Of a stretch of DNA of 35,582 nucleotides, positions 28,259 to 35,582 are shown piece after piece. Position numbers and translations under genes: made by a program. The stretch covers positions 1 through 35,582 of the forward strand of contig CANQOG010000012.1 in assembly GCA_947625415.1 (NCBI GenBank), written 5' to 3'. The notes under the pieces were generated by a model. It was not told the DNA's origin. It did not search any database and was given only the letters and a program-made list of their open reading frames with translations. This DNA is from an uncultured Clostridia bacterium. Lineage in GTDB: Bacteria; Bacillota; Clostridia; TANB77; CAG-508. Positions within the stretch are counted from its first letter, which is position 1, and every line of letters starts with the position of its first letter.

Positions 28259-29467
28259 CTAATCACTTTTAGTCATTGACAAAATAGATGAACCTAGTTC
28301 CCATCCAAACATTGCCTTTACTATATTTTCAGCTCTTAATAAAGCATATATTAATGCAATACCCAAAACTGGTATGTTTATTGCAATTTCTGATAATGAA
28401 AAGAAAAATATAATATAAAATAGAGCATGAAATGGTTGCATAAATACTAAACTAATATATGTTTTAAAAAGATTTCCTAAAATATCACTATCTTTTTCTA
28501 GCATCAATTTTAGTGAATGTATAACAATTATAAGTGGCGCAATGATAAACATTACAATAGTTACAAAAGTTCTCATAACATATTTTGCTAAAAATAATAA
28601 TTGTAAAATAATAATTGCTACAAATTCAACAGAATATGCAAATGAAGTAACTCCACCAGTTTTTTCCATTGAATCAAGTAAATTGCTCTCTACAGTATAT
28701 TCAAATGACTGATAACCATCATTTTCCAATCCTACTCTTATATTCCAAAAAGCATCCATACAAATATCTGCCACTTTATCAATTGCAATAAGTATATATT
28801 CAAAGAAAAACAATAACATTACACATAATACCCATCTCACAAGTATTTTGTTCCAAGCAGCTAAATCTGTAGCTTTTTTCTTAATTATATAACATCCTAT
28901 TGAAAATACTAATGCTATAACCGAAATTCCTTTTGCAATTGGTAATACAACTTTAGACAATACAGCTCCAATATCTTTTAAATTATCTAAAACCGCTAAA
29001 ACACCATTAGGAGTAGCACTAGGATTTAAATCTGTTGATTTTTCATATGCTTTAGCATTAAACAACATATATTCATCAAAAATCAACGAATTTATTGTAA
29101 ATAAACCTGTATTTGAAGCTGAACTCTTACTATCTGTACGATAAAATCCAGCTTCATTAGTAACTCTTGATATTATTTTAGTAAATATACTAGCAACAGA
29201 TGCTAATGTTGTTCCAACCTTACTTGTAGCAGAGCCAACATCAGAATCTCCCAAAGAAATTGTTGTCTCATTTCCATTTATTGTAGCTTTTCCCTCATCT
29301 AGCGCTTTATAGTCATCTATTGACATTTGACTATCACTAAAAGAACTACTAGGCTCAGTTTCTGATTCAGTGGTATCTTCCGATGTCGCATAAGTTCTTA
29401 AATAAAAACTTGAATATATGAAATTAATAAATATTAGTATAATTGCTACTAATGTAATTTTTTTCAT
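28259..29467 (-). CDS. VirB6-like polytopic membrane protein (402 aa)
   Basis: This is the shortest of three VirB6-like proteins in the operon. It has a signal peptide (about 1-28), a Ser/Thr-rich extracellular segment and about six membrane segments between 175 and 385. The family motif appears as LVFMQPFHALFYIIFFFSL. VirB6-type proteins build the membrane channel and contact VirB4. The 402-aa length is normal for VirB6, and the tail seen in the other two is missing: the protein ends 20-odd residues after the last helix. AGGAG precedes the ATG. It lies 12 bases after the VirB4 gene, the usual order in Gram-positive T4SS loci. Confidence 0.8.
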   Translation of the reverse strand: MKKITLVAIILIFINFIYSSFYLRTYATSEDTTESETEPSSSFSDSQMSIDDYKALDEGKATINGNETTISLGDSDVGSATSKVGTTLASVASIFTKIISRVTNEAGFYRTDSKSSASNTGLFTINSLIFDEYMLFNAKAYEKSTDLNPSATPNGVLAVLDNLKDIGAVLSKVVLPIAKGISVIALVFSIGCYIIKKKATDLAAWNKILVRWVLCVMLLFFFEYILIAIDKVADICMDAFWNIRVGLENDGYQSFEYTVESNLLDSMEKTGGVTSFAYSVEFVAIIILQLLFLAKYVMRTFVTIVMFIIAPLIIVIHSLKLMLEKDSDILGNLFKTYISLVFMQPFHALFYIIFFFSLSEIAINIPVLGIALIYALLRAENIVKAMFGWELGSSILSMTKSD

Positions 29468-29479
29468 ATTTTGCTCCTA

Positions 29480-31475
29480 TTAACTATCTTTAAGTGCTTG
29501 CATTTTTTGCTTTTGTTTTTCCATTGCAATTTGTTTTGAAAGATTTGTTTCAACAAATTCAAACTCTTTTTGTGTTGGCTGTATAGCAAGAACTGCTGAA
29601 TCTCCACCGACTTTAAGTAAACCTTCACCTCTATTACAAGTAATTAAGAATGAAGCTTCACCTTCACTTAATTTAAACACTTCTTTTAAATACTGAATTT
29701 CTGATTTATCTTGTGCTAAAAATAACTTTGTTTCAGATGATGTAAGAACTGCTTGAGCTTCTTTTTTCTCATAAAAATCTTGGAACTTCTGTGATGCAAC
29801 AAGAAGTGATACATTTCTTTTTCTGGCACGTCTAGCCATTGTGTTTAAGAAGTCTACGGCTTCAGGGAATGGAAGCAACATCCACGCCTCATCAATTATA
29901 ACTCTCTTCTTCATAGCTTTTGATTTATCTTCACTATTTTTCTTAACATATTTTTCCCAAACCCATGAAAGTAAAACTTGCTGAGCAAGAGGTCTTGCAA
30001 ATCTTTCCTCTAATTGTGAAATATCCAAATTTATAAATGGTATTCCTTCTAACAATTCAAACGTTGATTGCCCATCAAAATAAGCCATTTGACCTTGCAA
30101 TTCTCTTACATATTGCTTCATAACTTTTACTAAATAACTATAATGAAATCTATAATCAGGGTTTTCGTTTTCTTGAGCTTTCTTACAAATTCTTTTATAC
30201 CAAGAACCTATAGTTGGCATTTCTTTCTTTGTTCTTCCTAAATAATTTTGTGAAACATCTATATTATTTCCAGACATTACGTATAAACTTTCAACGTTAT
30301 TTGTTATACCTAATGAAGTATATTCCTCTAAAACAGATTCAGAAATAATTTGTTTTGTAAGCTCATTTACTTCCTCAGATTTTGTACTACCTCTAGCCAT
30401 TGTAAGCAAACCTTGTGTAACGTCCTCAACTTTATTTTCGATGTTTAACATTGTTCTTTCTCTACCTGTAATTTCATCTTTAACAATTTCAGGTTCAATA
30501 TCAAAAATATTAATAATTGTATTTGAATTTGGACTTATAACAACGTTTACTCCTCCAAGACTCTCAGCAACTACCCCATACTCACCTTCAGCATCTAGAG
30601 CCAAACTATCAATTCCCATTAAAATAGAAGAACGAGCTGACAACATTTTAACCGTAACAGATTTACCAGCACCAGATTTACCAAAAATAACCATATTATA
30701 ATTAGTTAGTTTTGAACTAAAGTTATCATATAATATTGGAAGTCCTGTTTGTTTATTAAATCCTAAAGGAATTCCATTATCATGTCCAATATCTGATGTA
30801 AAGAATGGAAATACAGTTGACATAGCTCTTCTATCAAAAGTATGAATCTTATTTAGCTTATTATCATTATAAGGCATATTTGTTCTAAAAGCTGCATCCT
30901 GCATTGCCCAAGCTGGCTTAATATCAATTAATGTCTTTGCCATCTCGTTCGTTAATAATTCTGTATATTTATCTAATTCGTCCATGCTATATGCAAAAAG
31001 TGTTGCAACTATAGTAGAACTAAACAATCTGTTAAGTCCGAGATGCAATAGTATCTCTTAGCGCTTCAGCTTCCTCCCTTTTTTGTAAAATTGTTCTTTC
31101 TCTGTTAATATCACCTCTATCTTGAGCAACAATTCTTTCAGACTCTAATTCATTAATGGTTCTATTCAAATCTGTTTGTGATGTTGACTCATTTATTGGA
31201 GATATAAATACAGAGACATTTATATCTCCGAAAGTGTACATACCTCTTAAAAATTCAGGAAAAGTACATGTTCTAGGAAGAGTAGATACCACCATTGATC
31301 TAGCAAAACGAGTTTTAGATGACATTATAGCAATATGATTTGTATAACTAGCATCAATTCCTCCTGGAGCAATAATATCTTTTATTGTTTTTTGGTTTCT
31401 TTTAAGAAATGTGTTATTTTCTTTAACTCTAGCAACTTCATTTGAAGTTGTTTCTACATTTTTCTTTCCCAACAT
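29480..31475 (-). CDS. virB4: VirB4-type T4SS ATPase, split by a +1 frameshift at CGG
   Basis: Read through one +1 shift this is a 664-aa VirB4/TraE-type ATPase, the motor of the secretion system at the inner face of the membrane. The N-terminal part has LPRTCTFPEFLRGMYTFGDI near 80-105, as in Gram-positive VirB4. The ATPase part has Walker A GKSGAGKS (265-272) and Walker B RVIIDEAWMLL (about 525), followed by a conserved MARRARKRNVSLLVASQ segment. The zero frame ends ALRDTIAS-R-T-stop at 31032. Skipping base 31040 gives ALRDTIAS-G-L-N-R-L-F-S, which continues the family sequence to 29480. The second part has only a TTG (31048) inside the first frame and no ribosome binding site, so it is not an independent gene. 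GGAGG precedes the ATG at 31475. Confidence 0.9.
31038..31040 (-). other. Candidate +1 recoding site 3 (CGG-A) in the VirB4 gene
   Basis: On the minus strand the zero-frame codons are GCA TCT CGG ACT TAA. Skipping the C of CGG gives GCA TCT GGA CTT AAC AGA, that is A-S-G-L-N-R. The zero-frame stop comes one codon after CGG. The preceding codon (TCT) cannot re-pair well after a +1 slip. Confidence 0.65.
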
Positions 31476-31489
31476 ATCCTTTTTTCCTC

Positions 31490-32806
31490 CTAATCTTCTG
31501 TATCTACTTTTCTTTTTCTAATCACTCTTCTAGCAGAAAAACTAGCTTTTGTTTTTTCCTCTTGAGGCTCTTGGATAGCTTCTTTAATTGGTTCTTCTAT
31601 TTCTTTTGATTCTTCATCATTTTTGTCTGTTTTAGAATTTTCTATTTCTTCTGTAGCCATATCAAATATTCTAGGATCAAGTTGATTTTCATATTGATTT
31701 AATAAATTAAGGGCTCTCTCTCTAATTTTTTCACTCTTTTCAATTTCTCTTTGTCTTTCCTCTGCTTGTCTACGTTTATCTGCTTTCAATATACTATCTG
31801 TTGTTAAATCTATAGCTGCAATATTTATTTCTTCATCTAATTTTTCCTGTCTCTTCTCTAATACATCTTTTCCTGTTGAATATAAACGATCATACTGAGC
31901 ATCAAGCATATTATTTAATTGATATAACTCTGAATCGTCTCTATTATAAGCAACAAATAAGAGTTCAGCCAATTCTTGTGAATTTAATATTTTACCTGTA
32001 ACCTGTGAAGTTCCCAAACTACTTATTATATTTTGACTTCTCGTATATAACTCTGAAAAACAAATATTATTTATCTCATCTTTAGAATAATTAGAAGTAT
32101 TTCCACCAATTTCTGCTACATAATATGATAAAATAACATACGTTTTTTGTTGTAAAATATTTTTATTTGAACTTAACCTTTCAACATATTCTGTAATGTT
32201 TTGACCATATTCTAAAATATTATTTTTTCTTCTTTTCTCAAATTCTAACTTTTCTATCATTGGCCTATTTCCAGTGGCCACAGCTTGTCTTAATTTTTGA
32301 TCTATTTTTCTCAAATCGTCTGTAACAGTTTCAACTCTTTCTTTATATTCATCTATGATATTTCTTAGATTTAAAGTTCTACTTTGAACATATAATTGTA
32401 TAGGAAATCTTAAAGTATTTAAGAACTGAACAAATCCTTCCTCAACCCCCATCTTTTCATCTTGACTCATTAAATCATAGTTAACACCATTACATTGAAT
32501 TACCATTACAAATTGATTTCTATTTTTTCTTACTATCATATTATCAACAATTTCATCAAATTCCATAAAATCGTTAATAGATTCAAGACTAAGAACTCCT
32601 TGAAATTTACCAAAATCACCACCTATTGTTTCTTTTGGCATATCTTCACCTGAGTTACCATCTAAAATTACATCTTTTTCTTTTTCTTCATCATCTTTTT
32701 TCCTAGAAACATAAATAAACATTCCTATAAGTACAACTAAAACTATTATTACTATAAAAATTATAAATTCAAATAAAAGAATTGTTCCATTAGCATTTCC
32801 ACCCAT
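31490..32806 (-). CDS. Membrane-anchored TraC-like T4SS protein (438 aa)
   Basis: The protein has one N-terminal membrane segment (about 8-33) and a cytoplasmic rest. Residues about 68-160 (GVLSLESINDFMEFDEIVDNMIV, FVMVIQCNGVNYDLMSQDEKMGVEEGFVQFLNTL) resemble the N-terminal domain of TraC/VirB4-type proteins, without any ATPase motif. Coiled-coil stretches follow (about 165-215 and 330-385) and a Glu/Lys-rich end. A TraC-domain protein without ATPase next to VirB4 and PrgI is a common arrangement in Gram-positive conjugation loci. It may dock VirB4 to the membrane; this is inferred. AGGAGG precedes the ATG at 32806, and VirB4 starts 15 bases after its stop. Confidence 0.72.
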   Translation of the reverse strand: MGGNANGTILLFEFIIFIVIIVLVVLIGMFIYVSRKKDDEEKEKDVILDGNSGEDMPKETIGGDFGKFQGVLSLESINDFMEFDEIVDNMIVRKNRNQFVMVIQCNGVNYDLMSQDEKMGVEEGFVQFLNTLRFPIQLYVQSRTLNLRNIIDEYKERVETVTDDLRKIDQKLRQAVATGNRPMIEKLEFEKRRKNNILEYGQNITEYVERLSSNKNILQQKTYVILSYYVAEIGGNTSNYSKDEINNICFSELYTRSQNIISSLGTSQVTGKILNSQELAELLFVAYNRDDSELYQLNNMLDAQYDRLYSTGKDVLEKRQEKLDEEINIAAIDLTTDSILKADKRRQAEERQREIEKSEKIRERALNLLNQYENQLDPRIFDMATEEIENSKTDKNDEESKEIEEPIKEAIQEPQEEKTKASFSARRVIRKRKVDTED

Positions 32807-32809
32807 CTT

Positions 32810-33181
32810 TTATTTTTCCTCCTTTGTATTAGTATCTACTATGTCTGTATTTATTGTATTAACATAAGTATATATTTTTCTACTTTTTTTAAATTTAAAA
32901 TATCTAATAATTATTTCACTTATTGACTCTCCGCCTATCTTTTTTGTTACAGGTAAACCAACAATTGTTGGAATTTTTAAAGCACCTATGCCATAACCAA
33001 TTAAAGCAAATATTGCCAAAATTATAACTCCAACCATTTTTAAATTTATCATCGAAAAAATCATATAAAATACAAATCCAATAACTGCTCCTATAACAGT
33101 CGTTATTAATGATTTAATTGAAAATATATATAATAATCTTGTTTCACCTTTATAATTACGAGGTATATAATAAGTTCCCAT
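32810..33181 (-). CDS. PrgI-family T4SS membrane protein
   Basis: This 123-aa protein starts MGTYYIPRNYKGETRLLYIF, has two closely spaced membrane segments (about 25-50 and 53-70) and ends with GLPVTKKIGGESISEIIIRYFKFKKSRKIYTY. This order is that of PrgI (PF12666), the VirB3-like partner of VirB4 in Gram-positive conjugation. I chose the ATG at 33181 because GGAGG lies 8 bases before it and the product then has the normal PrgI start; the frame is open further upstream but overlaps the previous gene. Its GG pair at 32929-32934 is written GGC GGA in frame, showing that GGCGGAG itself is not a problem when CGG is out of frame. Confidence 0.85.
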   Translation of the reverse strand: MGTYYIPRNYKGETRLLYIFSIKSLITTVIGAVIGFVFYMIFSMINLKMVGVIILAIFALIGYGIGALKIPTIVGLPVTKKIGGESISEIIIRYFKFKKSRKIYTYVNTINTDIVDTNTKEEK

Positions 33182-33221
33182 AATTTTTTCCTCCATAGTA
33201 TATTTTAAAATAATTTTATTT

Positions 33222-33641
33222 TTACGCCATACTTTTAAGCTGTTCAGCTGTATCAAAAATAAAGTTAATAATTTCTGGTAAAAATATAAACACTAACAAC
33301 ACTATACATAAAATAGCTAACCACATTTTTACTACTGCTTTATTTTTACCAGGAACATCTTTCCAAGCTAAAGCTATTCCTGTAAAAGCAATACCTGCCA
33401 TTAAAACAGCTGAAGCACCTGCTCTAACAGTATTTAAAATTTCTTCCCCAACTGAAGAAAGACCTGTTTTTTCAATTATATCTTCAGCCTCATTAGAGCC
33501 ATTACTATCAAATTGCTTGCCTTTTTCAAAAACGTCATCAACAATACTGTTTGCATAAGATACATTAATAAACATCATTACACAAAACTGCAAAATTACA
33601 AAAATTATAGCCAAATTTAAAACCAATTTTGTTACTTTCAT
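33222..33641 (-). CDS. Two-helix pilin-like (VirB2/TrbC-type) membrane protein
   Basis: This 139-aa protein has a signal peptide (about 1-30, ending SYA), an acidic segment and two membrane helices (about 75-95 and 103-127) with a short basic loop. That is the pattern of VirB2/TrbC pilin-like proteins of Gram-positive T4SS loci. I took the ATG at 33641, with AGGAGTG 9 bases upstream, rather than the GTG three codons before it. It is the first gene after the promoter at 33687-33715 and heads the core operon with PrgI and VirB4. Its loop differs from that of the pilin-like proteins at 34170-35344, so it may have a different job from them. Confidence 0.7.
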   Translation of the reverse strand: MKVTKLVLNLAIIFVILQFCVMMFINVSYANSIVDDVFEKGKQFDSNGSNEAEDIIEKTGLSSVGEEILNTVRAGASAVLMAGIAFTGIALAWKDVPGKNKAVVKMWLAILCIVLLVFIFLPEIINFIFDTAEQLKSMA

Positions 33642-33686
33642 ATATATCACTCCTATTTTTTCTGATAATATACCTACTTAATAATA

Positions 33687-33715
33687 ATTATAATAAAAAA
33701 ACAATTATTTTTCAA
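33687..33715 (-). promoter_or_regulatory. Strong predicted sigma-A promoter of the T4SS core operon
   Basis: On the minus strand TTGAAA (33710-33715), a 17-base spacer and TATAAT (33687-33692) lie about 45 bases upstream of the ATG at 33641. It sits directly after the terminator at 33775-33800, so core genes can be transcribed separately from the pilin-like set. Confidence 0.75.
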
Positions 33716-33774
33716 CATTATTTTAGTATCTTTTTAATTTTTAACCTATTTGTAACATTATTAGACAAAAAAAT

Positions 33775-33800
33775 AAAAACTCTAATTAAATAGAGTTTTT
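33775..33800 (-). terminator. Intrinsic terminator between pilin-like set and T4SS core
   Basis: AAAAACTCTA (33775-33784) pairs with TAGAGTTTTT (33791-33800), a 10-bp stem with a six-base loop. On the minus strand it is followed by TTATTTTTTTG. It lies just after the stop codon at 33805. The stem is A/T-rich, so read-through is possible. Confidence 0.75.
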
Positions 33801-33804
33801 GTTT

Positions 33805-34149
33805 TTATAGACCCATTATTTTGCTAAATAAACTCATTGCTACTAAAGTTATTACTCCATAAATAAGTGTCCATTGCATCCCATGTTTGCTAGCTTCTTT
33901 GCCTTTTGGAGTAGAATTGCAAAAATATTCAATACCATGTACTGTAAATCTTATTATAAAAAATCCTGAAACAGCAACTTGTGAAAATACAATAATTACT
34001 TTAAATATGGTAGCAAAAAACCCATTTACTGGATTTAAAGTTTTAATACTACCAAATGATTCAGTAACAAAAAATATATTAAGAAAAATAAATATAATAA
34101 AAATCGAATATATTAGTTTCAATAATCTTTTAACTTTCACAACATTCAT
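33805..34149 (-). CDS. Small pilin-like membrane protein (114 aa)
   Basis: The protein has a signal-type N-terminus (about 1-33) and two further hydrophobic helices (about 44-68 and 92-112), with a loop reading FCNSTPKGKEASKHGMQW. The layout, a signal plus two helices around a short basic loop, is that of VirB2/TrbC-like pilins, and it lies in a run of such genes. Sequence likeness to its neighbours is weak. GGAGG precedes the ATG at 34149. It is the last gene of the first transcription unit and is followed by a terminator. Confidence 0.65.
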   Translation of the reverse strand: MNVVKVKRLLKLIYSIFIIFIFLNIFFVTESFGSIKTLNPVNGFFATIFKVIIVFSQVAVSGFFIIRFTVHGIEYFCNSTPKGKEASKHGMQWTLIYGVITLVAMSLFSKIMGL

Positions 34150-34169
34150 CTTTTTATTCCTCCAACCAT

Positions 34170-34502
34170 TTAAACTGCATTAGTAATTACTTCCTCAACA
34201 AATGTAACTATAAAATATAAGAGATTGCTTGCACCGATAAATATACCAACCCCTATTGCAAAATTTAGTAATTGAGTTCCCTTTATCTTAGCCATTTCTT
34301 CAGAACTCCTTTTAGTAATTCTACCATCTGCAGTAAAATAATTTATTGCCATCACTGTAAGCGCTATTAAAGCAATACCTGTTCCAGCAATTCTTATAAC
34401 ATTTAAAACATTTCCAATAATAGAACGCTCTACACCAATAACATTTTCAATCCATTGATCATTTGCATTTGAAAATATCCCACTTAAGAAAAAACTCATC
34501 AT
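34170..34502 (-). CDS. Small pilin-like membrane protein (110 aa)
   Basis: The protein lacks a clear signal peptide. Two hydrophobic helices (about 35-58 and 78-102) flank a loop (TADGRITKRSSEEMAKIKG). The first helix and loop (TGIALIALTVMAINYFTADG) align with the two larger neighbours (GIAIIMLVIFGIKYVSAGSE and GWAIIMAVLIAIKYMTGNSD), so all three are paralogues of the T4SS pilin-like type. AAAGGAG precedes the ATG at 34502. The first helices may face the cytoplasm or the outside; the sequence does not tell. Confidence 0.7.
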   Translation of the reverse strand: MMSFFLSGIFSNANDQWIENVIGVERSIIGNVLNVIRIAGTGIALIALTVMAINYFTADGRITKRSSEEMAKIKGTQLLNFAIGVGIFIGASNLLYFIVTFVEEVITNAV

Positions 34503-34522
34503 TTTTTTCTCCTTTCTAAAAG

Positions 34523-34903
34523 CTATACATTATTTAAATTTGCATCAATAAACATCTGTAATATCTTCAAAATTCCTGAAACTCCAAATAAAATTATTGC
34601 ACCGATTACATAACTTGTCATTGCCTTTTTAATTTCTGATTTTCCTTCTGAACCAGCACTTACATATTTAATACCAAAAATAACTAGCATTATAATAGCA
34701 ATTCCAGCACCAACAGTAGAAACTATATTAATTATGGCTCCAATAACACTTGTAGTAATATTACCAGTTCTTCCCGCATTTTTATTTTCAAACGAATCTA
34801 AATCCATTTCCCATGCCAATGAATTATTAGTTATTATCAATCCTATCATTGTCAATATAAATATTACAATAACAATCTTAAAAAATTTTCTCATAGTTTT
34901 CAT
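34523..34903 (-). CDS. Pilin-like (VirB2/TrbC-type) membrane protein (126 aa)
   Basis: The protein has a signal peptide (about 1-31, ending LAW), a short polar segment and two helices (about 52-79 and 96-118) around the loop VSAGSEGKSEIKKAMTSYVI. This is the VirB2/TrbC pilin pattern. I placed the start at 34903 (MKTMRKFF), because GGAGG lies 8 bases before it; the ATG at 34918 overlaps that ribosome binding site. The stop of the 141-aa paralogue lies just upstream, so the genes are tightly linked. Confidence 0.75.
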   Translation of the reverse strand: MKTMRKFFKIVIVIFILTMIGLIITNNSLAWEMDLDSFENKNAGRTGNITTSVIGAIINIVSTVGAGIAIIMLVIFGIKYVSAGSEGKSEIKKAMTSYVIGAIILFGVSGILKILQMFIDANLNNV

Positions 34904-34918
34904 ATTTTTTTCCTCCAT

Positions 34919-35344
34919 TTAAACAACAAATACATCTTCCATAAAATATTGTATTATCGTAATCAAACCTGCTCCACCAAACAAAAGAACAGCACCAATT
35001 ATATATGTTGGCATGTCTGTTTTTAATTGAGCTTTAGCATCAGAATTCCCTGTCATATATTTAATTGCAATTAAAACAGCCATTATAATTGCCCAGCCAA
35101 CAGCTATAGTTCTAATTACAGTTAATATAACACCAAGTGCTTGTCTTAAAACACCACCAATAGTAATACCTTCAGCTCCTAATGGCATAGTTGAAAATGT
35201 ATTATATGAAGAATCATCAAATTGACTAGGGTTTAGGTAATTACTAGACATCGCAAAACTAACTAATGGCACAAATGTACAAGTGATTAAACTTATTAAA
35301 ATAAATATAATTAAAAATTTTGATTTAAAATTTCTTTTCATCAT
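34919..35344 (-). CDS. Pilin-like (VirB2/TrbC-type) membrane protein (141 aa)
   Basis: This is the first gene of the cluster. It has a signal peptide (about 1-31, ending SFA), a Ser/Asn/Tyr-rich segment and two helices (about 70-96 and 112-137) around the loop MTGNSDAKAQLKTDMPTYII. It is a close paralogue of the 126-aa protein that follows. The start is the ATG at 35344 (MMKRNF) with AAGGGGA six bases upstream; the longer open frame has no such site. Transcription should start near base 35400 from the promoter at 35408-35436, giving a leader of about 55 bases. The paralogues could be alternative or co-assembling subunits. Confidence 0.75.
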   Translation of the reverse strand: MMKRNFKSKFLIIFILISLITCTFVPLVSFAMSSNYLNPSQFDDSSYNTFSTMPLGAEGITIGGVLRQALGVILTVIRTIAVGWAIIMAVLIAIKYMTGNSDAKAQLKTDMPTYIIGAVLLFGGAGLITIIQYFMEDVFVV

Positions 35345-35407
35345 ATTTTTCCCCTTAAAAGTATAGAGCAAATTTATTTTTCAACAAAATTCTCCACTAT
35401 ATAATTA

Positions 35408-35436
35408 ATTATACACTAAACGCTTTTTTATTTCAA
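35408..35436 (-). promoter_or_regulatory. Strong predicted sigma-A promoter of the pilin-like gene set
   Basis: On the minus strand TTGAAA (35431-35436), a 17-base spacer and TATAAT (35408-35413) lie about 64 bases upstream of the first ATG of the cluster. It has the same -35 box, spacing and -10 box as the promoter at 33687-33715, which suggests matched expression of the two units. Confidence 0.75.
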
Positions 35437-35505
35437 CATTATCAAAAAAATATTTTTTTAATATTTTTCTAAAATTTAAATTTTTTTTGAAAAAATATGT
35501 GACTC

Positions 35506-35577
35506 GTAAATAAAAATGTCTCAAAAAGGAACTATAAAAATTTAGTTTCTTTTTTCTTTTTGTAAATAAAAATGTCT
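35506..35577. repeat. Two direct copies of a 16-bp sequence at the right edge
   Basis: GTAAATAAAAATGTCT occurs at 35506-35521 and again at 35562-35577 in the same direction, 56 bases apart. The DNA between them is non-coding and AT-rich. Repeated short direct copies are found at the ends of some insertion sequences (IS21 family) and at operators or origins. The window stops four bases later, so I cannot tell which applies. Confidence 0.6.
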
Positions 35578-35582
35578 TATAA

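Noticed and set aside
2205..31040. Three random sequencing or assembly errors as explanation of the split genes
   Set aside because: Not excluded, but three errors that all add a base at the only three in-frame CGG codons, each directly before GGA, would be a striking coincidence. Reads should still be checked.
29480..31048. Independent gene for the VirB4 ATPase part starting at a TTG
   Set aside because: The TTG lies inside the upstream frame, has no ribosome binding site at proper distance, and the family sequence runs on from the upstream frame through the CGG site.
8505..35582. Complete integrative conjugative element
   Set aside because: No integrase, relaxase, coupling protein or attachment site is visible in the window, so only a T4SS-like cluster is claimed.

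Overview
This is very AT-rich DNA with strong AGGAGG-type ribosome binding sites and gene content typical of a low-GC Gram-positive: a PiT phosphate carrier with its PhoU-like partner, an M14 endopeptidase with cell-wall-binding domains, and a PrgI/VirB4/VirB6-type secretion cluster with no outer-membrane parts. An uncultured member of the Clostridia (Bacillota) fits best. I see no tRNA, rRNA or CRISPR array, and no gene-free stretch longer than 300 bases.

Layout. Bases 1-1890: phosphate transporter and DUF47 partner on the + strand, ending in a bidirectional terminator. Bases 1889-4127: a promoter and a two-gene minus-strand unit, a membrane-anchored Ig-like surface protein followed by a response regulator with a GGDEF domain. 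Bases 4163-4509: a 69-aa protein of unknown function and its terminator. Bases 4643-7115: promoter, a 786-aa repeat-rich single-pass membrane protein with a TTG start, and terminator. Bases 7194-8505: a + strand M14 peptidase and a bidirectional terminator. Bases 8505-35436: about 27 kb of co-directional minus-strand genes coding for a type IV secretion system (T4SS)-like envelope machine.

The machine is read right to left. A strong promoter (35408-35436) drives four small two-helix pilin-like proteins and is closed by a terminator at 33775-33800. A second strong promoter (33687-33715) then drives a fifth pilin-like protein, PrgI, a membrane-anchored TraC-like protein, VirB4, a 402-aa VirB6-like protein, a TM-anchored protein, an NlpC/P60 hydrolase, a second TM-anchored protein paralogous to the first, two further VirB6-like proteins with very long tails (1533 and 1017 aa), two NTF2-like anchored proteins, a 2108-aa protein with SGNH and GH24-lysozyme domains, and a 203-aa anchored protein. 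VirB4 would supply energy, PrgI and the VirB6 proteins the membrane channel, the pilin-like proteins a fibre or scaffold, and the lysozyme, NlpC/P60 and SGNH domains would open or remodel the wall. No relaxase or coupling protein is in the window.

The main observation is a recoding signal. Three unrelated genes (GGDEF at 2205, NlpC/P60 at 26100, VirB4 at 31038) are each split by exactly one extra base. In each case the break falls on a zero-frame CGG codon followed by A, so that skipping the C restores a conserved glycine (GGA). Reading every CGG by eye on the coding strand of all genes, I find no other in-frame CGG in the window. This suggests that CGG is unreadable here and acts as a +1 frameshift site, or that CGGA is read as a four-base glycine codon.
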